A stretch of 64,000 nt of DNA from GCA-003244245 sp050699635 (GTDB lineage: Bacteria; Actinomycetota; Actinomycetes; Mycobacteriales; Pseudonocardiaceae), in assembly GCA_050699635.1 (NCBI GenBank), contig JBOHFK010000010.1, positions 14,650 through 78,649 of the forward strand. Direction: 5' to 3'. The notes below the pieces were generated by a model that searched no databases, was not told the DNA's origin, and worked only from the letters and a program-made list of their open reading frames with translations. Positions 42,001-54,000 of this stretch are shown here, one piece after another (the first letter of the stretch is position 1; each line of letters opens with the position of its first letter). Both the position numbers and the translations under genes were made by a program.

Positions 42001-45000
42001 GTGGCGAAGAACCAGTGCTGGATGGGGGTCAGCGGCGCCGGACCGGCAATCAGCTCGTCATCAACCGATGATGAATCTGATTTCACTCCTGCGGCCAGTG
42101 CGGCCACCGTCTGAGCGAAAAAAACCTCTTTGGTGGTTACGGGCAGACCGGCTGCCCGGGCCCGGGACACCACCTGAATACTGAGGATCGAGTCCCCACC
42201 CAATTCGAAGAAATTGTCTTCCACCCCAACCCGGTCCAGCCCGAGTACCTGTGCCCAGATACCTGCCAGGATGCGCTCGGCCTCGGTCCGGGGAGCGACA
42301 TATACAGCAACCGGTGCGGTCGGCTGATCGGGGGCAGGAAACGCCTTGCGGTCCAGTTTCCCGGTCGGGCCCAAAGGTAGTTGGTCAAGGGTGATGAATA
42401 ATGCGGGCACCATGTAGTCGGGCAGGGTCTGGCCCAGGTGGGCCCGCAATTCCGCGGTGGAGGGGGCGTCCTGATCGGCTGGGACTAGGTAGGCCACCAA
42501 ACGCTTGGTCCCCAGCTGGTCTTCCTGGGCCACCACCACGACCTCGCTGATGCCCGGATGGGTGGCCAGCGCGGTCTCGATCTCCCCGAGCTCGATCCGG
42601 AAGCCCCGGATCTTGACCTGGTCATCGACCCGGCCCAGATAGTCCAGCTCGCCAACGGGGGTCCAGCGCACCAGATCCCCCGTGCGATACATCCGCTCAC
42701 CCGGTGCACCGAACGGGTGGGCGACAAACCGAGTCGCGGTCAGCCCAGGCCGACGCAAGTAGCCCCGCGCCAACCCGGCCCCAGCGAGGTACAACTCTCC
42801 GACCGCTCCGACCGGTACCGGCCGCAACAGTGCATCCAGCACATACACCTGGGTATTGGCAATCGGGGCACCAATTGGCGGTGCCTGCTCGACGGGGGTG
42901 TCACCGTCGTAATACCAGGCGGTGGCGTACACCGTTGCCTCGGTCGGACCGTAAATGTTGGCCAGGCGGCGGCACGAGGTCGCTGCCTGGATCTCCCGGG
43001 CCACCCGGGCCGGCAGCGCCTCCCCGGCCAGCACCACGGTGTCCGCCCGGACGGTGCCCTCGCCGTGGGCCAAACCCTGCGACAACGCCGAAGGCACCCC
43101 GCTGACCAAGCTCGCGATCCGTTCCCCGGATTCACCCATCGCGAGCACGTCGCGGACCAGCTCAACGCTGCCACCGGCCAGCAGCGGGCAGACGATTTCG
43201 AACACCGACACGTCGAAGGTCAGCGACGTCGAGGCCAGCACCCGCGACAACCCCGCAGCCCCGAACTCGCCCGCCGCCCAGGCGGCCAGATCAGCCACAC
43301 TCTGGTGGGAAACCACCACTGCTTTCGGGATTCCGGTCGAGCCCGAGGTGTAAATCGCATACGCCGCATGAGACGGCAACAGCGGCGCCACACGATCAGC
43401 ATTCGTGACCTGAGCACCAGACTGCGCGGCAATCGCCGCCACAGTCGCGGGATGATCGAGCGCCAGGCGCGTCATATCCGCAGGTAAACATTCGGAGGTC
43501 GCCGCGGCACACAACACCACCGCTGGGTTGGCGTCCGTACAGATGAACTCGATCCGCGCCGAGGGATGCTTCGGGTCAATCGGCAAATACGCCGCCCCCG
43601 CCTTGACCACCGCCCACAACGCCACGAACATCTCCACCGACCGCGGCAGGGCCAGCCCGACAAATTGCTCCGGTCCCACCCCACGCCCGATCAGGGCCCG
43701 CGCTAACCGGTTGGACCGCTCATCCAGCTCGGCATAGGACAGCTCGTCATCCCCAGCCACCACCGCCACCGCATCCGGCGTGCGAACAACCTGCGCGGCA
43801 AACAACTCCGGCACCGTCGCCGCCGGCACTTCACCACGCGTGTCGTTCCACTCGGCCAGCAACTGATCCCGCTCCGCGGCGGTCAACACCGGCAGCCGCG
43901 CGATCGGCTGACCAGGATCAGCGGTCATCCCACCCAACAACACCAACAGCTGCCGACCCATCCGCTGGATCGTGCCGGTGTCGAACAAATGGGGGTCGTA
44001 AGCCAAACGCAGCCCCAAATGCGCACCGAGAGAGACTTGCACGCTCAGCGGGAAATTGGTGGTTTCCCGGACCTTGACCTCGTGCAGGTGCAGGCCAGCG
44101 CCGGTGACCGTGGTGGAGTCGAAGGGGTAGTTCTCGAACACCACCATGCTGTCGAACAGCCCACTGCCAGCAGGCAGCTCGCTGTAGGCCTGGACTTCGG
44201 TCAAAGACAAAAAGTCGAACCGGCGGGACTCGATTTGCGCGGTTTGGAGGCTCTGCAGCCAGGACACCACGTCCTGGGTCTCGTCGATAAGGGCGCGGGT
44301 GGGCACGGTGTTGATGAACATGCCGACCATCGACTCCACGCCGACCAGCTCGCCCGGGCGCCCCGAGACGGTGGTCCCGAACACCACATCACGCGCACCG
44401 CTATACCGGGAGAGCAGCAACGCCCAGGCGCCCTGCACCATCGTGTTCACTGTCAGACCATGGCGTTGGGCCACCTGCTGCAACCGGAGGGTGTCCGGCC
44501 CGTCGAGCTGGATGTCGATCGATTCCGTGGATTCCGCGTGGTGCGCCTGATGGAGCGGACGGTCATAGGGCAGCGAGGTCCGGGAGTCGAACCCGGCCAG
44601 CACCGCTCGCCAGTGCGCCTGCGCCTCGCTCTGGTCCTGCTCGGCCAACCAGTACAGGTAATCCCGGAACGGCCTGCGAGTGATGAGCTCGGGGGCTCGA
44701 TCATGGGTGATCGCCGTGTAGTGCTCGCAGACCTCCGCGAAGATTGCGCCCATGCTCCAGCCATCGAGGATCACGTGGTGATGGGTCCAGACCACCGCGA
44801 TCTCATCGCCGGCCACCCGCGCGATCACCAGCCGCAAGAGCGGCGGCGCACCTAAATCGATCTCGGCGCGTTCGGCCGCCGCGATCCGAGCCAGCTCATG
44901 GCGCTGCTCGGGCTCAGACAGCTCACACCAGTCGTAGTAGTTGATCGGCACCACGACCCGCCGGTGCACGATCTGCACAGGCTCGTCGATCTCCTCCCAG

Positions 45001-48000
45001 GCAATCGCCGTGCGCAACAGCGGGGTGCGATCCACCACCCGCTGCCACGCCAGTCCCCAGGCTTGCGGATCACTGATCCCGGAGATCCGCAACTGGATTT
45101 GATCCACATAGGCTGCTGCGGCTGGATCAAGCAGGCTGTGGAACACCATCCCGGCCTGCAAGGGGGTCAATCGGTATACGTCCTCCACATCCCGACCGGT
45201 CCCCACCAACGCATCCAGCCGGCTTTGCGACAAGCGGGCCAGCGGGAAATCAGACGGAGTGCATCCCCCGGCCGCCGGATCCGCGCAATGCTCCACGATC
45301 TGCCGCAACGCATCACACATCTCTGCGGCCAGCCACTCGATCGTGGCCTCATCATACACGTTCTCCGAATAGGTCCAGCTCAACTGCAACTGGCCATCGG
45401 AAACAATTCCGATCACATCGATCAGGTAAGGGCGAGCACTTTCCGGAGCATGATCCGGCGCCAACCGATCAGCCCAGCCACGATAAAGGCTGCCAGGGTG
45501 CGCATCCCCCGACTGGTCCGCGACACCCCACTGGCCATGATAATTCATACTGATCTGCGGCGAGAGATTCTCATTCAGTCCACTGTCTGGGTTCAGGTAA
45601 CGCAATGCGCCATAACTGAGCCCTCGATGCGGGATGGCCCGTAGCTGCTCCTTCATCGACTTGAGTAATTCACCCCAGCCGGTGGGCTCCACGCTCAAGG
45701 CCACCGGGAATAGGGAGGTGAACCAGCCCACCGTGCGGGAGAGCTCCACCCCCGGAAAGATTTCCTCCCGACCGTGCCCTTCCAGGGCGATCAGCACCCG
45801 ATCCCGTCCGGTCCAAGACGCCAGCACCCGCCCCAGCGCGCTGAGCAGCACATCGTTGATCTGAGTGCGATACACCCCGGGCACCCGGTGCAGCAACGCA
45901 TCCGTCTCATCCCGGGTCAGCCCCGCCACCACAGTCCGCGCCGAGCCCGCCGTGTTCGCCCCGGCCCGACTCACCGGCAGCGCGGCCGCCGTCTCCTCGG
46001 ATAACTGGTCCGACCAGTACCCGAGGTCATCATCGAGGCCCCCGCCCTGGACATACCGCGCCAACCGGTGCGCCCACTGGGTGAACGGGATCCCCACCGG
46101 CTCCAACTCCACCGGCCGCCCCGTGCGCGCCTGCTGATAGGCAGCTTCCAGATCACCCAGCAAGATCCGCCAGGACACCCCATCAACCACCAAGTGATGG
46201 ATAGCGAGGAACAACCCAGGCCGCTGACCTGGCCCGGAATCGAAGAGCACCACCCGGAGCGCTGGGCCACCAGTGATATCCAGATTCGACTGGGCGGCCA
46301 ATGCCACCTGCTCCATCGCCGCCCGCCGATTTTCCTCCGGAACATCCAAAAGCTCGCAACGCTCCAACACCGCGGCGCTGGTCGGTGCGATGTCCTGGCA
46401 CCACTGCCCCGCAAGCTGAGAGAACCGAGTACGCAACGCAGGGTGGTACGCCACCAGCGCATCCACCGCGACTGAGAGCGCGTCCTGATCGAGGTCCTCG
46501 GTCAGCTCGATGAAAAATGACTGGTTGAAATGAGCCAACGCCCCATACGTGGCGAAAAACCAATGCTGAATCGGGGTTAGAGGTGCCGGACCACCAATTA
46601 TCTCATCATCGGCCGACTCCGAGACCAATCCCGCGCCAGCAGCGAGGTCCGCCACGGTCTGCGAGAAGAAAATGTCCTTCGTGGTCACTGGCACACCCGC
46701 CTGCCGGGCCCGCGACACCACCTGAATACTGAGGATCGAGTCCCCACCCAACTCGAAGAAGTTGTCTTCGATACCAACCCGGTCTACCCCTAGTACCTGC
46801 GCCCAGATACCGGCCAGAATGCGCTCGGTCTCGGTCCGTGGGGGAAGGTACTGGGCCACCGGTGCAGTGCGCTGATCGGGGGCGGGCAGGGCGTTGCGAT
46901 CCAGTTTCCCGGTCCGGCCCAGCGGCAACTCGTCGAGTGTCACGAACAGCGCGGGCACCATGTACTCGGGCAGAGTGCGTGTGATATGGCCCCGCAACTC
47001 CGCGGTCAAGGGAGCATCCTGACCAGCAGGAACCAGATAAGCCACCAGGCGTTTAGACCCGGGCTGATCCTCGCGGGCAATCACCACAACCTGGCTGACC
47101 CCAGGATGAGTGGCCAGCGCGGCCTCGATCTCGCCGGGCTCGATGCGGAACCCGCGGATCTTGACCTGGTCATCGGCCCGGCCCAGGTACTCCAACTCCC
47201 CGTGGGGATTCCAGCGCGCCAGGTCCCCACTGCGGTACATCCGTGCACCCGGCGCGCCGAAAGGATTGGCGAGGAACCGGGCCGCGGTCAGCCCGGGGCG
47301 CTGCAGGTAGCCGCGGGCCAGTCCGGTCCCGGCGAGGTACAGCTCTCCGATCACCCCGACCGGCACCGGTCGCAGCCACGCATCCAGCACATACGCCTGG
47401 GTATTTGCGATCGGGGATCCGATCGGCGGTGGCTGCTCGATCGGGCTCTCGCCCTCGCGATACCAGGCGGTGACATACACGCATGCCTCGGTGGGGCCAT
47501 AAATATTCGCGATCCGCCGGCACGAGGTCGCCGCCTGGATCTCCCGGGCCACCCGGGCCGAGAGCGCCTCCCCGGCCAGCACCACGGTGTCCGCCGCCAC
47601 CGCACCACCACCGTGGGCCAAGCCCTGCGACAACACCGAGGGCACACCGCTGAGCAAACTCGCGACCCGCTGCCTGGCTCCGGGCTCACCCAAGACCAGC
47701 GCATCACGGACCAGCTCAATACTGCCGCCCACCAGCAACGGACAGAAGATCTCAAACACCGACACATCGAAGCTCAGCGAGGTCGAGGCCAGCACCCGCG
47801 ACAACCCCGATACCCCGAACTCGCCAGCCGCCCATCCAGCGAGATCGACCACACTCTGGTGCGCGACCACCACCGCCTTGGGCACCCCGGTCGACCCGGA
47901 GGTGTAAATCGCATACCCGGAATGCAACGGGGACAGCGGCTCCACTCGATCGGCGTCGGTGACCTCACGACCGGAATAGGCGGCGACCTCCTGGACCGTC

Positions 48001-51000
48001 TGCGGATCATCGATCACCAAACGCGCCACCTCCGCGGGGAGGCACCCGGAGGTCTCCCCAACACACAGCACCACAGTGGGGTTGGCGTCAGCGCAGATGA
48101 ACTCGATCCGCGCTGGCGAATAGCTCGGGTCAATCGGCAAATACGCCGCACCCGCCTTGGTCACCGCCCACAACGCCACGACCATCTCCACCGACCGAGG
48201 CAGGACCAGCCCGACGAACCGCTCCGGACCCACCCCACGCCCGATCAGCACCCGCGCCAACCGATTCGCCCGCGCATCCAGCTCCCGATATGACAGCTCG
48301 TCAGTGCCGCAGACCACCGCTACCGCATCCGGGACCCGCCCTACCTGCGCGGCGAAGAGCTCCGGCAAGGTCGCGGCCGGCACCTCTGTATGGGTGCTGT
48401 TCCATTCCTCGACCACCTGATGCCGCTCGGCGGTGGTCAACAAGGGGAGCTCAGTGACCGGCCGATCAGGATCCGCGGCGATACCAGCCAGCAACACCAG
48501 CAAATTCCCGACCATCCGCTCGACCGTCGAGGCATCGAACAGATCGGTGCTGTACAGCACCGCGCCTTCGAGAAGATCGTCTTGTTTCCGGAACTCCAGA
48601 GTCATGTCGAAACTGGCAGCCGTCACCGGCAATGCCAGCTCACCGATCTCCAGACCGGGCAGGGCAGCCGGCCGATCAGCATTGCCCTGCAGTATCACCA
48701 TCACCTGGAATAACGGCGTACGGCTGGTGTCACGGACCGGCGCGAACTCGTCCACGAGCTGTTCGAACGGCACGTCCTGATGAGCTAATGCCCCCAAAAC
48801 AGTGTTCCGCACACCACGCAGGAACTCCATAAAACTCTGGCCGGAATCCACCGTAGAACGAAGCACCAGAGTATTAACGAAAAACCCGATCAGCCCTTCC
48901 AACTCGGCGCGCTCACGACCTGAGACAACCGTACCGACCGCGATATCGTCCTGCCCGGACCAGCGACTAAACAGCAGCTGGCTGGCAGCGACCAACGCCA
49001 TGAACAGCGTACCGTCCAGCCGCGCTCCAATAGCTTCAAGCCGGGCGACAATACCGGCAGGCACCACGAACTCGTGACCAGCACCCGCGGACCTGCGTAC
49101 CGCCGGCCGGGGCCTATCCACCGGCAGCTCCAACGGCGCCACACCATCAAGCTGACCACGCCAATAAGCCAATCCCGCATCGAGCATGGGGCCAGGCAAT
49201 ACCGCTCGTTGCCAGGCCGCAAAATCGGCATACTGCACCGGCAGCGGTGCCAGATCGGCTACCGCATCACCTGTAGCCATCCGGTACAGCGTGCACAGCT
49301 CCTGGACGAGCACACCCATCGACCATCCGTCGGTGATGATGTGGTGCATCACCAGGACCAATGCATGGTCCCGCTCGCCCAGCCGCACCAGGCACAACCG
49401 CATCAAGGGCCCGTGCGCCAGATCGAAGAGCCGACTGCTCTCCGCCAGCAGGACCCGCTGCAACTCGGCTTCACACTGAGGTTGGGCCAGTGACGACAGG
49501 TCCAGCACCGGCAACGCCACCTCGTCCAGCGGGTGCACAACCTGCGTGGCCCGCCCGTCGGCCTGCTCGAAGGTGGTACGCAGTGACTCGTGCCGCGACA
49601 CCAAGGCGGTGAACGCAGCGCACAGCGCGTCGAGGTTCAGTTCACCGCGCAAGCGCAGCCCCATACGGATGGCGTACTCCATACTATCGGGCGTGAACTC
49701 GTGCAGGAACCACAACCGTTGCTGCGCAAACGACAACGCCAGCGCGCCATCACGAGGAACGACAGGAATGGTCGATGCGCCGCTAACGGAACCAGCTGGT
49801 AATGAGGAAGCGAGCTCGGCGACCGTGGAATGGGTGAAGACAGCACGTGGAGAAATATCCACACCGAAAGCGGCCCGCAGCCGCGAGGCCACCCGTATGC
49901 TGAGGATCGAGTCTCCACCAAGCTCGAAGAAGTTATCCGCGGCCCCGACCCGCTCCACCCCAAGGATCTCGGCCCAAACCTGCGCCATCACCTGCTCGGC
50001 GTCGGTGCGTGGCGCCAGGTAGTCCGCACCGCTACCCGCTTTCCATTCCGGATCAGGCAGCGCCCGCCGATCCAGCTTTCCATTGGCATTTAACGGTAAA
50101 CCGTCAAGCAGCACGAACGCCGCAGGCAGCATGTAGTCCGGGAGGATGCCGCCCAGGTACAACCGCAGCTCAGAGGGAGCGGGAGTTTGCGTACCGGTCG
50201 GCACCACATATGCCACCAGTCGTTTAGCGGCTCCCCCGGTGATAGCGTCTTCTCGTACGACAACCGCGACCTGCGCGACATCGGGGTGCCCCGCGAGTAC
50301 CGCCTCGATCTCACCCAATTCGATGCGGAATCCACGGATCTTCACCTGGTGATCGAGCCGCCCAAGGTACTCCAACTCCCCGGCGACGTTCCAGCGCACC
50401 AGATCTCCGGTTCGGTAAATCCGTGAACCCGGAACGCCAAACCGGTTGGCCACGAACCGTTGCGCGGTGAGTCCTGGACGATACAGGTAACCGCGGGCCA
50501 GACCCCGACCGGCTAGATACAGCTCGCCCGGTACACCGATTGGAACCGGTCGCAGGTCCGCATCGAGTACATACGTCTGGGTGTTGCTGATTGGCCGGCC
50601 GATCGGCGGCGCATGGTCACCGTCGATCGTGTCCGCGTCGCGGTACCAGGCCACTGCATAGACCGTAGCCTCGGTAGGGCCGTAGATATTGGCGATCCTG
50701 CGGCACGACGTCGCCGTTGCGATCTCGCGTGCCGCCCATGCCGACAGCGCCTCACCGGCCAGTACCACGGTATTTGCAGTCACCGACATGCTGCCTTGGG
50801 ACACCACCTGAGCAAGAGCCGAGGGCACTGCGCTGATCAGGCTCGCCACTTGCCCGTTGAACCGGGATTCGCCCAGCGCCAAAACATCCGGCACGATCTC
50901 GACGCGGCCTCCGACCACCAACGGAGAAATGATCTCGAACACCGAGACATCGAAATTCAGCGATGTCGAAGCCACTACCCGCGACAATCCCGCCGACCCG

Positions 51001-54000
51001 AACTCCGAAGCCGCCCACATCGCCAGATCGATGACGCTGTCCTGGTCGACGACGACTCCCTTTGGTCGCCCGGTCGAACCCGAAGTGTAGATCACATACG
51101 CCGCATGAGCACCGGAGCGCGGCGCCGGTTGATCGGGGCCGGCGAAATCGCCACCAGCACAATCGGCCAGCGCTGCGACGGTGCGCGGGTCATCGAGTAG
51201 GAGTCGAGGAACCACCGAGCTTAGCTCGGCCGGCCGTCTGTTGACCTCGGTGGTGGTCACTACCAGCACAGGTCTGGTGTCGGACAGCATGAATGCGATC
51301 CGCTCTGCGGGGTAAACCGGATCAATCGGTAGGTAGGCCGCACCCGCCTTCCACACCGCCAATACCGCAACAACCATGTCCACCGAACGCGGCATCATCA
51401 ACGCGACGAACCGCTCCGGACCGACCCCCCACTCGCTCAGCACCCGCGCCAATCGAGTAGCCCGCTCCTCCAACTCCGCATAGGACACGCGGACAGCCCC
51501 ACAGCAAACCGCGATCGCGTCAGGAGTACGTGCCGCCTGCGCCTGCACCAACTCCACCACCGTGCCCTCGGGCACCTCTTGGGCAGTGTTGTTCCATTCC
51601 ACGAGGAGTTGGTGTCGTTCAGTGGCCGATATCCAGGGCAGCTGGAACAGTGATCGGTCTGGTTCGGCGGCGATGCCGGCCAGTAGTAACCGCAATCGCT
51701 TGGTCATGGCCGTCACGGTGGGCTCGTCGATCAACCGTGGGTCGTAGCCCAGCTCCAGGCTGAGCTGGGCGTCCAGCCCACCGAGGTAAGCACGCAGGCT
51801 GAGGGGGAAGTTCGTGGTATCCCGGCCCTGGAACGCGCGGATCCGCAGACCCGTCTCGTCGGCCGGTGATGCCTCGAACGGGTAGTTCTGGAACATGACT
51901 ACGCTGTCGAACAGGTTGACCCCTGCGGGCAGATCACTCCATGCTTGCAGCTTCGTCAACGACACGAAATCGAATTGCCGCGACTGCGTTTGCTGGTTCT
52001 GCAGCCCGCGCAGCCAGGACCGCACGTCCTGCCCGCCCTCGATCTGCACCCGGGTGGGCACGGTGTTGATGAACATCCCGACCATGGATTCCACCCCGGC
52101 CAGCTCGGCGGGGCGTCCGGAGACGATGGTGCCGAACACGACATCACGCTCGCCGCTGTAGCGCGACAGCAACAGCGCCCACGCGCCTTGCACCATCGTG
52201 TTCAGCGTCAGGCCAGCGCGCATCGCCACCGACTGGAGCCGACGGGACTCCCCGGCCGGGAGCGTGACCAGCACCGACTCGGCGGACTCGGCGCGGTGCG
52301 CCTCCAGAGGTGGCCGGTCGTAGGGCAACGGGGTGGGCGCGGTGAAGCCGGAGAGCAGCTGGCTCCAGTGCTGTCTGGCCTGATCCTGGTCCTGCCCGGC
52401 TAACCAGTGGAAATAGTCCCGGAAAGGACGCCGGGCGATGAGCTCGGGTGCGCGATCGTGCGCGATCGCCGCATAGTGCTCCTGAATCTCAGTGAATACC
52501 TGGCCCAGGCTCCAGCCGTCCAACATCACGTGATGGGAGGTCCACACCAGCACGACCTCATCCTCGGACAGGCACGCGATCACCAACCGCAGCAACGGCA
52601 CCGCACCCAAAGTGAGCTCGGCGAGCTCGGCCTCGCTGATCCGGGCCAGCTCCTGGTCCCGTTCCGGCTCGGAGAGCGCGCACCAGTCGTGGTAGGTGAT
52701 CGGTAGCGTGAGCTGCCGGTGCACGAGCTGCACCGGCTCGGCTAACCCATCCCAGACCACCGCACTGCGCAACACCGGGTTGCGATCGGCCACCCGCTGG
52801 CAGGCCGCACCCAGCGCCTGGGCATCGGGCACACCGGAGAGCCACAACCGGAACTGATCAACATAGGGTGCGGAGTCGGTGTCGACCAGGCTGTGGAACA
52901 CCATCCCGGCCTGCAAGGACGTGAGTGGGTAGATGTCTTCCACCGACCGCCCATCCCCCGCCAGACGGTCCACGCTGGCCTGGTCGAGGCGGGCCAAGGG
53001 GAAGTCCGAGGGAGTACACCCACCCGCTTGCGGGTCGGCGCAGTGGGCCACGATCTGCCGTAGCGCTTGGAGCATTTCCCCGGCCAGCCACCCGATGGTG
53101 GCCTCATCATGCACATTCTCCGAATAGATCCAGCTCAGGTGCAGCTCACTGTCGGTGATGACACCGACCACATCCACCAGAGAAGACCGGACGCTCTCGG
53201 CGGCATAGTCAGGTGCGAGCCCACCCTGAGCGCCGCGGTAGAGCCCACCATGCTCGGGCGCGAGATCCCAATGGCCGTGGTAGTTCAGGCTGATCTGGGG
53301 TTGCGCGTCAGCGTGCAGCGGGCTATCTGGGGTCAGATAGCGCAGAGCCCCGTAGCTCAGCCCCCGGTGGGGGATAGCCCGCACCTGCTGCTTGACCGAC
53401 TTGAGCAGCTCACCCCAGCCGACGTCCGGCGCCACGGTGAGCGCGACGGGGAACTGGGTGGTGAACCACCCCACGGTGCGGGACAAGTCCACCCCGTCGA
53501 AGATCTCCTCGCGACCGTGGCCCTCCAGCGCGATGAGCACCCGCTCGCGCCCAGTCCAGGACGACAGCACCCGGCCCAGCGCACTGAGCAGCACGTCGTT
53601 GATCTGAGTGCGATACACCCCCGGCACCCGATGCACCAGCGCATCTGTCTCATCCCGGCCCAACCGCACCGTCACGGTGCGCGCCGAACCGGCCGTGTTC
53701 ACTCCAGCCAGATCCACCGGCAGCTCCGGCAGCGCCTCCTCCCGCAGCGCAGACCAATACCCCAGATCACCCGCAAACCCACCGGTCTGGGCATACTCCG
53801 CCAACCGGCGCGCCCACTGAGTGAGTGCGGTCCCCACCGGCTCCAGCTCGATCGGGTGCCCACCACGAGCCCGGTGGTAAGCCGACTCCAGATCACTCAG
53901 CAGGATCCGCCAGGACACCCCGTCCACCACGAGGTGATGGACGGCGACGAACAGCCAGGGCCGCTGACCCGGCCCAGCATCGAAAAACACCGCCCGCAAT

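Larger units (their letters stand above)
27000..45199 (-). repeat. Tandem two-module repeat (modules 4-5 and 6-7, about 9.1 kb per unit)
   Basis: Modules 4-7 are near-repeats, with LGGDS motifs 4.54-4.56 kb apart. Marks alternate: modules 4 and 6 share ANPAVVLC before A3 and IQRMG at the C-A junction, while modules 5 and 7 share PALVLTT-x-ESAG and TVERMAQH. The simplest reading is duplication of a two-module unit. It is not perfectly regular: module 7 has the long E-domain linker that module 5 lacks. Confidence 0.6.

Noticed and set aside
27000..49769. Regular repeats might suggest a CRISPR-like or satellite array.
   Set aside because: The period is 4.5 kb and coding, with full NRPS domains in each unit.
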